DNA of 64,000 nt, taken from NCBI RefSeq assembly GCF_001270265.1, contig NZ_LGAP01000013.1, forward strand, positions 106,574-170,573, given 5' to 3'. The notes beneath the pieces are model-generated. The model did no database searches. It worked only from the letters and a program-made list of their open reading frames with translations, and had not been told where the DNA came from. Position 1 is the stretch's first letter; the number at the start of each line of letters is the position of its first letter. Positions 55,726 through 64,000 of this stretch are shown one piece after another. Position numbers and translations under genes: made by a program. Source of the DNA: Ensifer adhaerens (GTDB lineage: Bacteria > Pseudomonadota > Alphaproteobacteria > Rhizobiales > Rhizobiaceae).

Positions 55726-58700
55726 ATGGCCGCGTTCAAGCTCAATCTTCAGGACATGATGTTCATTCTGCGTCAGATCAAGATCGCGGAAGGAAACTCG
55801 ACCGCCCATTCCGGCGCTGCTGCGCAGGAACTGACCGCGATCTATGTGGATGGGAACGGCAATGTCGTTCCGGCGGGCACGCCGGGCGCTCAGCTTGCCA
55901 TTCCCGACCCGCATGTTCCCGCCGGCCTGCGCACCGTCGACGGGACCTACAACAACATCGTCTCCGGCCGCGAGACCTGGGGCTCGGCCGATCAGCCGAT
56001 GCCGCGCCTGCTCGATGCCAGTTTTCGCGATGACGAAGACGGCGACACGATGAACCTCGGCCCCGGTGGCGTGGTGACCAACACCGATTATGGCACGGGC
56101 GGAAACGTCGCCGATGCCGACCCGCGCATCATCTCCAACCTGATCGTCGATATGTCGATCAACAATCCGGCGGCCGTCGAAGCCTGGTTCAACAACGAGC
56201 TGGCGGTTGCGGCCTGGGAGGAAGCCAATCCCGGAATGACGCCGATCCGGCCGGGTCAGTCGCCCGGTGCGAACGAACTCGCGATCACCAATGACGATCT
56301 CAAGCTCATTCCCAATATCGCGCCCGACGAAGGGCTGTCGGCGCCGTTCAACGCCTGGATGACCTTCTTCGGCCAGTTCTTCGACCATGGCCTCGACCTG
56401 ATTGCCAAGGGCGGCAACGGCACCGTCTTCGTTCCGCTGCAGAACGACGATCCGCTGGTGCTCGGCGGCGATGGGATCTTGGGCACGGCCGACGACCTGC
56501 CGCCGCAACTGCGCTTCATGGTGCTGACCCGCGCGGCCCCGGCTCCGGGCAGCGATTCACAAATCAACACGACCACCCCCTTCGTCGACCAGAACCAGAC
56601 CTATACCTCGCATGCGTCGCATCAGGTTTTCCTGCGCGAATACGCGACGATTGGTGGCGTGCCGGTGGCGACGGGCCGGCTGCTCGATGGCAGCGCAAAC
56701 GGTCTGCCGACCTGGGCAGACATCAAGGACCAGGCCCGCCTCGTGCTCGGTATCGAGCTGACCGACGGCGATGCCCTCAACATCCCGCTGCTGCGCACCG
56801 ATGCCTATGGCGAGTTCATCCGCGGCGAAAACGGGTTTCCGCAACTGGTCACCGGCGTCGGCCTCGACGGAATTCCGAATACGGCCGACGACGCTGTCGT
56901 CGAGGGTAACCCGGCAGCACCGGTCAATACCTTCACCGCCGGCGCAGTCCGCATCGGCCATGCGTTCCTCGATGACATCGCTCACAATGCCAATCCGTTC
57001 AACAGTCAGACGGGGACGATGAAGGCCGCAGACGGCGATGACGTCATCAATGGCGACACGAACGGTAACGGCGTAATCGATGGTGCCGAGGTGGCCGCGA
57101 GCCCGACGGCCTATGACGATGAGCTGCTGGACCGCCACTACATCACCGGCGACGGTCGCGGCAACGAGAACATCGGCCTGACGACCGTGCACCACATCTT
57201 CCATTCCGAGCACAATCGCCAGACGGACATGCAGAAGATGACCATTCTGCAAAGTGGCGATCTCGCCTTTATCAACGAATGGCTGTCGGTCGATATCACC
57301 CAGGCACAACTGGACGCACTGCCGGCTACATTCCCGGCCGATCCGGTGGCGCGGGAAGCACTTCTCAACTCGTTCACCTGGGACGGCGAGCGCATCTTCC
57401 AGGCCGCCCGTTTTGCCACGGAGATGCAGTACCAGCATCTGGTCTTCGAGGAATTCGCCCGCAAGATCCAGCCGGCGATCGACGTCTTCGTCTTCAACAG
57501 TGTCACCGACATCAATCCGGCGATCTTCTCGGAATTCGCCAACACTGTCTATCGCTTCGGTCACTCGATGCTGACCGATGCCATGCCGCGCATCGACGAG
57601 AACGGGGTTGTCATTCGTGAAGACGTAGGTCTGATCGAGGCGTTCCTCAACCCGGTCGAGTTCGATCTTGACGGGACGATCAGCCACGATGCCGCGGCCG
57701 CCGCCATCGTTCGCGGCATGACGATCGAGCACGGCAACGAAATCGACGAATTCGTCGTCGGCTCGCTGCGCAACAATTTGCTCGGCCTGCCGCTCGACCT
57801 TGCGGCGATCAACATTGCCCGCGGTCGCGATACCGGCATTCCCTCGCTCAACGACGCGAGAGCCCAGCTCTATGCGGCGTCCGGCTCCACCTTCCTGAAG
57901 CCCTACGATCATTGGGTGGATTTTGCTGCCAACCTGAAGAACCCGGCTTCAGTGATCAACTTCATCGCTGCCTACGGCACGCATGACACGATCGAAGCGG
58001 AAACGACGCTTGCCGGCAAACGCGCGGCCGCACAGGCCATCGTCATGGGGCAGCCGGTCGTCGTGACCATCGGCGGCGTCGTGCGGACCTTCACGCCGCC
58101 GGCCGACCGGATCGAGTTCCTCACCGGAACCGATGATCCGGCGGTAACAGGTAGCTGGGCTGGCGTCGAAACGGGCCTGAACCTCATTGACCTGTGGATC
58201 GGCGGTCTTGCCGAAAAGAAGATGCCGTTCGGCGGCATGCTCGGCTCGACCTTCAACGCCATCTTCGAAGCCCAGCTTGAAAACCTGCAGGACGGTGACC
58301 GGTTCTATTACCTGACCCGCACGCAGGGGCAGAACTTCCTCAACCAGCTCGAGCAGAACTCCTTCTCGAAGATGATGATGGCCAATACGGAGCTGGCGCA
58401 GCCTGGCGCCGACGGCATCCGTGGCACGGCCGACGACATCATTACACGCCACATCGGCGTCGATTCCTTTGCGAAGTATGACTTCGTGCTCGAAGTGAAT
58501 GAGGCCAACCAGGCTTATGCCGATCCGACCGGCAACGATCCCGTGCTCGAGGCCATGGGCCTTGGCAAGGTGATCCGCAATAACCCCGGCACGGTGGGTC
58601 CGGATGCCAACTATCTGCGCTTTACCGGTGGCGAACACATCGTCGTCGGCGGCACCAACAATGCCGATACGATCATCACCGACTTCGGCGACGATGCCAT

Positions 58701-61700
58701 CTGGGCCGACGATGGCAATGACCGCGTCGAATCCGGCGCCGGCGTCGACCTCGTCAATGGCGGTGGTGGCGACGATATCCTGACCGACAGCGGCGACACC
58801 GGCGACTTCATCAAGGGCGAGGAAGGCAACGACGTCATCGCCAACTCCAACGGCATCGACATCCTGATGGGTGGCGATGGCAAGGACGTCGTCTTCGTCG
58901 GCGTCGACGACACCGAAGTGTTCGGCGGTGCCGGTGACGACTTCATCGCTGGCGGCGAGGGCGTCGACCTGCTGATGGGCAACGAGGGCAACGACTGGCT
59001 CGAAGGTGCCGGCGGCTTCGACACGATCGCCGGCGACAACTCCGAACTGTTCTTCAATTCGGCGATCAAGGGCCACGACGTCATGTTCGCCGGCAACGAA
59101 GAAATGGATTTCGACGCCGAATCCGGCGACGACATCATGGTCCAGGGCGAAAGCGTCATGCGCAACGAAGGCATGTTCGGTTTCGACTGGGCGATCTTCA
59201 AGGGCATGGCACTCAACGGCTATGCCGACATGCGCATTCCCATCTTCACCACGGAGGCCGAGGATGTCCTGCGCAACCGCTTCGACAAGGTCGAGGCGCT
59301 GTCCGGGTGGATGCACAACGATACTCTGATCGGCGATGAGCGCACCTTTGGCGAAGTCGGACCCGATGCGACGGTGGCGACCACCGAAGGCATTTTCTTC
59401 AACGACGGCCTCGACCAGGCTGGCCTCAACCGCATCACCGGTCTTGAGGCGATCGTCCGCGTGAACCCGACGACAGGCTTCTTCGAGAGCGGCAACATTC
59501 TGCTCGGCGGCGCCGGCAGCGACCTGATACAAGGCAACGGCGGCGACGACATCATTGATGGCGATCGCTGGCTCAACGTCCGCATCCGCATCACCGGAAC
59601 CGGTCAGGCCAACACGGCTGGTAACCAGCTTGCAACCGTCGACAGCCTCAAGCATGTGTTCACGCAGGCTGAAGTGGGCGGCAATCCCGCGACTGCCTCC
59701 TGGGTCGGCAGGTCGCTGTTCGATCTGATGATATCGCGCACAATCGTGCCCGACCAACTGCACATCGTGCGCGAAGTGCTCGATGGCGAGCCGGGCGCCC
59801 CCCAGAGTATCGATACCGCGGTATACCGTGGCAACAGAGCGCAGTATGAGATCGAAGGCATCGATTTCGACGACGACAACGACGGGCAGACGATCGTTCG
59901 CCATCTCGTCGATCCCGTGACAGCGGTCAGCGACGGCGTCGACAGGGTCAGCAACATCGAGCGGTTGCAGTTCGCCGACGAAACTGTCGAACTCGTTCCC
60001 GGGCTGAACGCGCTGCCGGTCGGGCAGCCGGTCATCGACGGCCTGGCGCAAGTGGGCCAGGTGCTCACCCTGCGGCTGAACGCGGACGGTTCCCTGTTCG
60101 GCGTGACCGACGCCGACAACGTCAGTGGTACCAACCCGTCCGGTGCGATCTTCTCGCCCTTCATTGTTGAGTGGCAGATCGAGACCGATCCCGGCGTCTT
60201 CGTGGATACCGGTTTCCGCGGCGTGTCGTTTACGCCATCGACGGAAGGCGAGTTCGAGGTGGGAGCGGACGTTCGCGTCCGCGCAATTGTTCGCTACACC
60301 GATGGCGACGGCATCCCGAGTTCGGTTCCCTCCGTTCCAACCGATCCGCTGGTTCCCGCGACCAATCTCGCAGCAACCGAAGGCGACGACGTCCTCGTCG
60401 GGACCCCGCTGAGCGACACGATCGACGGCCTCGGGGGCAATGACGTGATTTTCGGCCTTGCCAGTGCCGATCAACTGATCGGTGGCACGGGGGACGACGA
60501 AATCTTCGGTGGCTTGGGTGACGACACGCTGGCCGGCGGCGTCGGCAACGACATCCTCGACGGTGGCGACGGACAGGATACTGCCGTCTTTAGCGGTGCG
60601 CGGCAAAACTACACCTTCGAATTCAACGCGGAAGGTCAACTCGAAGTCGTCAGCACGGTGGTCGCTGAAGAGGATGCCGTCATCGGGATCGAAGCATTCC
60701 AGTTCGACGACGTCACCGTCACCCTTGCGCAGGCGCTCGCCGGCTTGCCGACACAACCAACGGAGGGCAACGACACCATCGTGGGGACGGCGGGCGACGA
60801 CGATATCGACGCGCTCGGCGGCAACGATACGATCAATGCACTCGCAGGAGACGATACCATCGTCGGTGGCCTCGGAAATGATACCATCGACGCCGGTGCT
60901 GGTGACGACGTGATCTTGTGGGAGGCTGGCGAAGGACGCGACATCATTGAGGGCGGTGCCGGCACAGACCGCCTGCGGATCCGTGGATCCGGAGAGGACG
61001 AGACCTTCTTCATCGAATCGAAGGCCGACTACCTGAGCCGTACCGGCATCGCGGCTGACGCCCTGCAGGCAGCTACCGACATCGTGATTTCGCGCAGCGT
61101 CGGCGTAGGGCCGAGCACCGTGATTGCCGAACTCAACGGCATCGATGAGATCGACGTTAACGGTGGCGGCGGTAACGACACCTTCGTCGTCTCCGGCAAT
61201 TTTGCGGGGACGGACCTTGATCCTAGTACGATCACCATCGATGGCACCGCTGGCGATGACACGATCGACATCACGGCGCTCGATTCGCAGCACCGTATCG
61301 TATTCCGCTCGAACGGCGGAGACGACACGATTATTGGTACATTGCGCCCACAAGACGTGGTGGAACTGGCCTCCGGGACGGTGCTCTCGGGCTACACGCT
61401 GAGCGGCAGTGCAAACGGCAGCAGGACGCTTTCGAACGGGACGCACTCGATCACCTTCACCGGTACGGTGCCGCCTCAATTCTTGCCGTCAGAAGACGAC
61501 CCGGCCGCTGGTCCATTCGTTTACACGGCGGCCGACCTTGCCGGCCTCAAGAACCTCGTGAACGGGCTTCCGGCCTTTGACGACGACGACGACACCGAAG
61601 GCTTCGAAGGTGTGCGGACGCTATCCGGTCACGGCAACAACATCGACAACCCCACATGGGGCGCGGCCGACACGCCGTTCATCCGCATCACCAATGCCCA

Positions 61701-64000
61701 TTTCGGCGCCTACAATCCGGCGACCGGCAACCACAACGTCAATCCGATGTTCGCCGGGCTCGACCCGCGCAACATCAGCAACATCCTTGGCAGCCAGGAA
61801 CTCGACCTGCCGAAGAACGAAAAGGACGCCAACATCTTCTTCATGGCGTTCGGCCAGTATTTCGACCACGGCCTGGATTTCCTCGGCAAGGGCGGCAACG
61901 GCACGATCCAGATCGGCGCACCGGGCAACGACGCACCGGGATCGGGCAATCCGGCCGATCTCACCCGCGGGACGGTGAACTCGATCGTCGACGGGGTACC
62001 GCAGCATCTGAACAAGACCTCGCCCTTCGTCGATCAGAACCAGGCCTATGGTTCCAACGACCTGGTCGGCCAGTTCCTGCGTGAGGGCAACGGTTCGGGC
62101 GGACTCGGCTCGCATCTGCTTCAGGGCGCGGCGGATCCGTCGAACAGCAACTTCAAACTGCTGCCGACGCTGCGCGAATTGATCCTGCACCACTGGGAGA
62201 ACAACACGGTCTTCCACTCGGCTTCGTTGCCGGGCGGCCAGGTGGCGTTCCAGACTTACTTTGCCGGGCTGGTCAACAACGGCGTCATCAACGAAGCGAT
62301 GCTGCCGGCCATGACCTCCAACTTCATGGGCAGCACCCATGCGCTGCTTCTCGATACCAACCCCTTCATCAAGCTGCTCGACCACTATGTGGTCGGCGAC
62401 GGGCGCGGCAACGAGAACTTCGCGCTGACCTCGATGCATACGATCTGGGCTCGCAACCACAACTTCCATGTGGAAGGTCTGGAGGCAGCCGGCTTTGAGG
62501 GAACGGCGGAAGAACTGTTCCAGGCCGCCAAGATGCTCAACGAGGCCGAATACCAGCGGGTGGTCTTCAACGAGTTCGCCGACATGCTGCTCGGCGGCAT
62601 GCGTGGTGACGGCACCCACGGCTTCGAGGAATACAACCCGGATGCAACGGCCGGCATCTCGCATGAGTTCGCAGCCGCGGTCTACCGCGTCGGACATTCG
62701 CTGATCGGCCAGACGATGACCGTTCTCGATGCCAACGGACAGCCGAAGCAGGTGGCTCTGTTTGATGCCTTCCTCAACCCGAGCAATGAAGCCGGCGTGT
62801 TCACCGGTCCCTTGCCTCCCGGGTACGTGCCGCAACCCGGCTACGAACAGCTCGGCGTCAACTCCATTCTCGGCGGGATCATAACCCAGCAGGCCGAAGA
62901 GGTGGATTTCAACATCGTCAACGCGGTTCGCAACGACCTCGTTCGCATCAATGCCGACCTGTTCGCCTTCAACGTGGCGCGCGGTTGGGATGTCGGGCTC
63001 GGAACACTCAACCAGGTCCGCATGGATCTGGCGGCCTCCCAGGATCCTTATGTCTCGGAAGCACGCGGCTTTGCCGGCAACCTCTCGCCCTACAGCTCCT
63101 GGGAGGATTTCCAGGCACGCAACGGGCTGAGCCAGGCGGTCATCAACCAGTTCCGCCAGGCCTATCCGGATCTGGTGCTGCAACCCGGCGATATCGCCGC
63201 GTTCCAGTCGATCAATCCAGACATCCAGGTGGCGATGCAGGCCAATGGCACCGGCATCGTCAAGGGCATTGACCGCGTCGATCTGTGGGTCGGCGGCCTT
63301 GCTGAAAAGCATGTCAACGGCGGCATGGTCGGGCAAACCTTCTGGATCGTCCTGCATGAGCAGTTCGACCGCCTGCAGGAAGCCGACCGCTTCTACTACA
63401 TCAGCCGCTTCGACAACTTCGACTTCTACGAAAACATTGTCGACGGTGAGGAATTCGCCGACATCGTCGCTCGCAATACCGGCATGACGGATCTCCCGGA
63501 GCACATCTTCAGGACCGAGGAGCCTGAAGACGATGATGATGATGATGATGATGATGACGACGGCGATCCCGTTGGCGGCGGCGATGACGACGACGATGAT
63601 GATGACACCTGCGGTTCCGGCGACGGTGACGGTGATGGCGACGGTAGTGGTGATGGCGATGGCGACGGTGGTGAGACACCGTTGCCGGTTGCGGCGCGCA
63701 CGCTGATCGGCACGTCCGCAGCGGATGTGCTGCTGGGGGGTGCGGCGGCGGACGTGCTGCTCGGCGGGGCTTCCGGCGACATCCTGTCGGGCGATGCTGG
63801 CCACGACGTGCTGCGCGGCGAGGACGGCGAGGATGTGCTGACCGGCGGTGACGGCGAAGACGTTGCCTCGGGCGGGTCGGGCGATGACGAGATCCACGGC
63901 GGCACCGGGGCCGACATGCTGTTCGGCAATGGCGGCGACGACCTGATCTACGGCGACGCCGGCAACGACGTCATCGAAGCCGGGGCGGGTGCGGACAAGG
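55726..64000 (+). CDS. Giant tandem haem peroxidase with RTX (hemolysin-type) calcium-binding repeats, 3' end outside the window
   Basis: Open from the ATG at 55726 to the window end (2758 codons, no stop), after GGAGGGGAAA. It has no N-terminal signal peptide. Peroxidase domain 1 (about 40-880): distal Q217, D220, H221 (FFGQFFDHGLDL), catalytic R478 and E481 (GDGRGNENIGL), proximal H613 (VYRFGHSML). RTX repeats follow (about 970-1110, 1260-1285). An Ig-like segment (about 1430-1525) and more RTX (about 1550-1870) follow. Peroxidase domain 2 (about 1945-2590): Q2044, D2047, H2048; R2227, E2230; H2324. Then Asp/Gly-rich linkers and another RTX array. The architecture fits the bacterial peroxicin-type members of the peroxidase-cyclooxygenase superfamily and type I secretion, whose signal would be at the missing C-terminus. 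Substrate and role (oxidative defence, matrix cross-linking, adhesion) are unknown. Confidence 0.92.
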   Translation, partial: MAAFKLNLQDMMFILRQIKIAEGNSTAHSGAAAQELTAIYVDGNGNVVPAGTPGAQLAIPDPHVPAGLRTVDGTYNNIVSGRETWGSADQPMPRLLDASFRDDEDGDTMNLGPGGVVTNTDYGTGGNVADADPRIISNLIVDMSINNPAAVEAWFNNELAVAAWEEANPGMTPIRPGQSPGANELAITNDDLKLIPNIAPDEGLSAPFNAWMTFFGQFFDHGLDLIAKGGNGTVFVPLQNDDPLVLGGDGILGTADDLPPQLRFMVLTRAAPAPGSDSQINTTTPFVDQNQTYTSHASHQVFLREYATIGGVPVATGRLLDGSANGLPTWADIKDQARLVLGIELTDGDALNIPLLRTDAYGEFIRGENGFPQLVTGVGLDGIPNTADDAVVEGNPAAPVNTFTAGAVRIGHAFLDDIAHNANPFNSQTGTMKAADGDDVINGDTNGNGVIDGAEVAASPTAYDDELLDRHYITGDGRGNENIGLTTVHHIFHSEHNRQTDMQKMTILQSGDLAFINEWLSVDITQAQLDALPATFPADPVAREALLNSFTWDGERIFQAARFATEMQYQHLVFEEFARKIQPAIDVFVFNSVTDINPAIFSEFANTVYRFGHSMLTDAMPRIDENGVVIREDVGLIEAFLNPVEFDLDGTISHDAAAAAIVRGMTIEHGNEIDEFVVGSLRNNLLGLPLDLAAINIARGRDTGIPSLNDARAQLYAASGSTFLKPYDHWVDFAANLKNPASVINFIAAYGTHDTIEAETTLAGKRAAAQAIVMGQPVVVTIGGVVRTFTPPADRIEFLTGTDDPAVTGSWAGVETGLNLIDLWIGGLAEKKMPFGGMLGSTFNAIFEAQLENLQDGDRFYYLTRTQGQNFLNQLEQNSFSKMMMANTELAQPGADGIRGTADDIITRHIGVDSFAKYDFVLEVNEANQAYADPTGNDPVLEAMGLGKVIRNNPGTVGPDANYLRFTGGEHIVVGGTNNADTIITDFGDDAIWADDGNDRVESGAGVDLVNGGGGDDILTDSGDTGDFIKGEEGNDVIANSNGIDILMGGDGKDVVFVGVDDTEVFGGAGDDFIAGGEGVDLLMGNEGNDWLEGAGGFDTIAGDNSELFFNSAIKGHDVMFAGNEEMDFDAESGDDIMVQGESVMRNEGMFGFDWAIFKGMALNGYADMRIPIFTTEAEDVLRNRFDKVEALSGWMHNDTLIGDERTFGEVGPDATVATTEGIFFNDGLDQAGLNRITGLEAIVRVNPTTGFFESGNILLGGAGSDLIQGNGGDDIIDGDRWLNVRIRITGTGQANTAGNQLATVDSLKHVFTQAEVGGNPATASWVGRSLFDLMISRTIVPDQLHIVREVLDGEPGAPQSIDTAVYRGNRAQYEIEGIDFDDDNDGQTIVRHLVDPVTAVSDGVDRVSNIERLQFADETVELVPGLNALPVGQPVIDGLAQVGQVLTLRLNADGSLFGVTDADNVSGTNPSGAIFSPFIVEWQIETDPGVFVDTGFRGVSFTPSTEGEFEVGADVRVRAIVRYTDGDGIPSSVPSVPTDPLVPATNLAATEGDDVLVGTPLSDTIDGLGGNDVIFGLASADQLIGGTGDDEIFGGLGDDTLAGGVGNDILDGGDGQDTAVFSGARQNYTFEFNAEGQLEVVSTVVAEEDAVIGIEAFQFDDVTVTLAQALAGLPTQPTEGNDTIVGTAGDDDIDALGGNDTINALAGDDTIVGGLGNDTIDAGAGDDVILWEAGEGRDIIEGGAGTDRLRIRGSGEDETFFIESKADYLSRTGIAADALQAATDIVISRSVGVGPSTVIAELNGIDEIDVNGGGGNDTFVVSGNFAGTDLDPSTITIDGTAGDDTIDITALDSQHRIVFRSNGGDDTIIGTLRPQDVVELASGTVLSGYTLSGSANGSRTLSNGTHSITFTGTVPPQFLPSEDDPAAGPFVYTAADLAGLKNLVNGLPAFDDDDDTEGFEGVRTLSGHGNNIDNPTWGAADTPFIRITNAHFGAYNPATGNHNVNPMFAGLDPRNISNILGSQELDLPKNEKDANIFFMAFGQYFDHGLDFLGKGGNGTIQIGAPGNDAPGSGNPADLTRGTVNSIVDGVPQHLNKTSPFVDQNQAYGSNDLVGQFLREGNGSGGLGSHLLQGAADPSNSNFKLLPTLRELILHHWENNTVFHSASLPGGQVAFQTYFAGLVNNGVINEAMLPAMTSNFMGSTHALLLDTNPFIKLLDHYVVGDGRGNENFALTSMHTIWARNHNFHVEGLEAAGFEGTAEELFQAAKMLNEAEYQRVVFNEFADMLLGGMRGDGTHGFEEYNPDATAGISHEFAAAVYRVGHSLIGQTMTVLDANGQPKQVALFDAFLNPSNEAGVFTGPLPPGYVPQPGYEQLGVNSILGGIITQQAEEVDFNIVNAVRNDLVRINADLFAFNVARGWDVGLGTLNQVRMDLAASQDPYVSEARGFAGNLSPYSSWEDFQARNGLSQAVINQFRQAYPDLVLQPGDIAAFQSINPDIQVAMQANGTGIVKGIDRVDLWVGGLAEKHVNGGMVGQTFWIVLHEQFDRLQEADRFYYISRFDNFDFYENIVDGEEFADIVARNTGMTDLPEHIFRTEEPEDDDDDDDDDDDGDPVGGGDDDDDDDDTCGSGDGDGDGDGSGDGDGDGGETPLPVAARTLIGTSAADVLLGGAAADVLLGGASGDILSGDAGHDVLRGEDGEDVLTGGDGEDVASGGSGDDEIHGGTGADMLFGNGGDDLIYGDAGNDVIEAGAGADK
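58660..59040 (+). repeat. First RTX nonapeptide array within the peroxidase gene
   Basis: Successive GGxGxDxUx-like units: FGDDAIWAD, DGNDRVESG, GGDDILTDS, EGNDVIANS, DGKDVVFVG, AGDDFIAGG, EGNDWLEGA. Such repeats bind Ca2+ and fold into a parallel beta-roll after secretion. Located between the two peroxidase domains, unlike the purely C-terminal arrays of most RTX toxins. Confidence 0.85.
60370..60960 (+). repeat. Second RTX array, before peroxidase domain 2
   Basis: Units include EGDDVLVGT, GGNDVIFGL, TGDDEIFGG, LGDDTLAGG, VGNDILDGG, AGDDTIVGG and LGNDTIDAG. This is the most regular array of the interdomain region and probably binds several Ca2+ ions. Confidence 0.85.
63520..63680 (+). repeat. 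Poly-Asp and Gly-Asp linker encoded by GAT/GAC repeats
   Basis: A run of 11 Asp codons (eight consecutive GAT) at about 63526-63560, a second run of 8 Asp, then alternating Gly-Asp units (GDGDGDGDGSGDGDGDGG). It separates peroxidase domain 2 from the last RTX array. A single Cys (DDTCGSG), rare in RTX exoproteins, lies inside. Slippage in the GAT tract would change length in frame. Confidence 0.9.
63710..64000 (+). repeat. Third RTX array, continuing past the window
   Basis: Dense repeats from ARTLIGTSAADVLLGGAAAD through GDAGHDVLRGEDGEDVLTGG, GSGDDEIHGGTGADMLFGNG and GGDDLIYGDAGNDVIEAG. It is still ongoing at the last base, so the number of repeats and the secretion signal lie outside. Confidence 0.9.

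Noticed and set aside
57949..61479. Very long open frame on the minus strand (1176 codons) opposite the peroxidase gene
   Set aside because: It mirrors the regular codon pattern of the plus-strand RTX/peroxidase coding region. Its product is Val/Asp/Ala-rich with no family features, while the plus frame has two intact enzyme domains.
61621..63897. Minus-strand open frame of 758 codons opposite peroxidase domain 2
   Set aside because: Same reason: the antisense of a strongly biased GC-rich gene. The stretch rich in Ile/Val is just the complement of poly-Asp codons.
63426..63929. Minus-strand Ser/Pro-rich frame resembling a cell-wall protein
   Set aside because: It is the antisense of the Gly/Asp repeat linker; Ser-Pro-Ser runs arise from reading GAC/GGT repeats backwards.

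Overview
The window is chromosomal DNA from an alphaproteobacterium of the Rhizobiales, most likely the Sinorhizobium/Ensifer group. The flagellar and chemotaxis cluster has the architecture described for Sinorhizobium meliloti: MotC and MotE, Rem, VisN/VisR, CheS and CheT, two CheY proteins, no CheZ, and IcpA at the head of the che operon. A RIME1-type palindromic element and the rhizobial rhaRSTPQUK / rhaDI rhamnose locus point the same way. The species is not determined. Three short flagellins (306, 306 and 322 aa) and an inserted glycosyltransferase suggest it is not a standard S. meliloti strain.

Region 1 (1-41.1 kb) is motility. Read by transcription, the right end starts with icpA-cheS-cheY1-cheA-cheW-cheR-cheB-cheY2-cheD-cheT-fliF on the minus strand (41.1 to 30.7 kb). 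Next come the master regulators visN and visR behind an unusually long AT-rich leader (minus). Then a plus-strand block motA-fliM-fliN-fliG-flhB-hypothetical (22.8-28.1 kb). Divergent from motA is a long minus-strand operon: DUF1217 gene, flgF, fliI, hypothetical, flgB, flgC, fliE, flgG, flgA, flgI, motE, flgH, fliL, fliP. A plus-strand SPINDLY/OGT-type glycosyltransferase (10.6-12.6 kb) separates fliP from three flagellin genes. The left end carries a FliH-like gene, motB, motC, fliK, a lytic transglycosylase, rem and the start of flgE (all minus). VisNR is expected to switch on rem and the basal-body genes, and Rem the flagellins. The che products modulate rotation speed through MotA/B/C and the C ring.

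Region 2 (41.6-52.8 kb) is L-rhamnose catabolism. The minus-strand operon rhaR-rhaS-rhaT-rhaP-rhaQ-rhaU-rhaK encodes a DeoR repressor, an ABC importer, a mutarotase and a kinase. It is divergent from rhaD-rhaI (bifunctional aldolase/dehydrogenase and isomerase). A 12-bp inverted repeat pair in the divergent promoter is a good RhaR operator candidate, and a RIME1 element lies between rhaS and rhaT.

Region 3 (52.8-64 kb) has small stress-related or hypothetical genes (GlsB/YeaQ-type membrane protein, 62-aa protein, YbaK-type editing domain, DUF930 protein) and mosaic intergenic repeats. It ends with the first 2758 codons of a giant plus-strand gene that runs off the window. That protein has two complete animal-type haem peroxidase domains separated and followed by RTX calcium-binding repeats, so it is probably a type I-secreted exoprotein.

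No tRNA, rRNA, CRISPR array, insertion sequence or prophage was seen. The most interesting items are the tandem peroxidase-RTX protein, the glycosyltransferase beside the flagellins, the candidate FliH, the apparently haem-less globin domain of IcpA, and the operator-like palindromes upstream of visN and between rhaR and rhaD.
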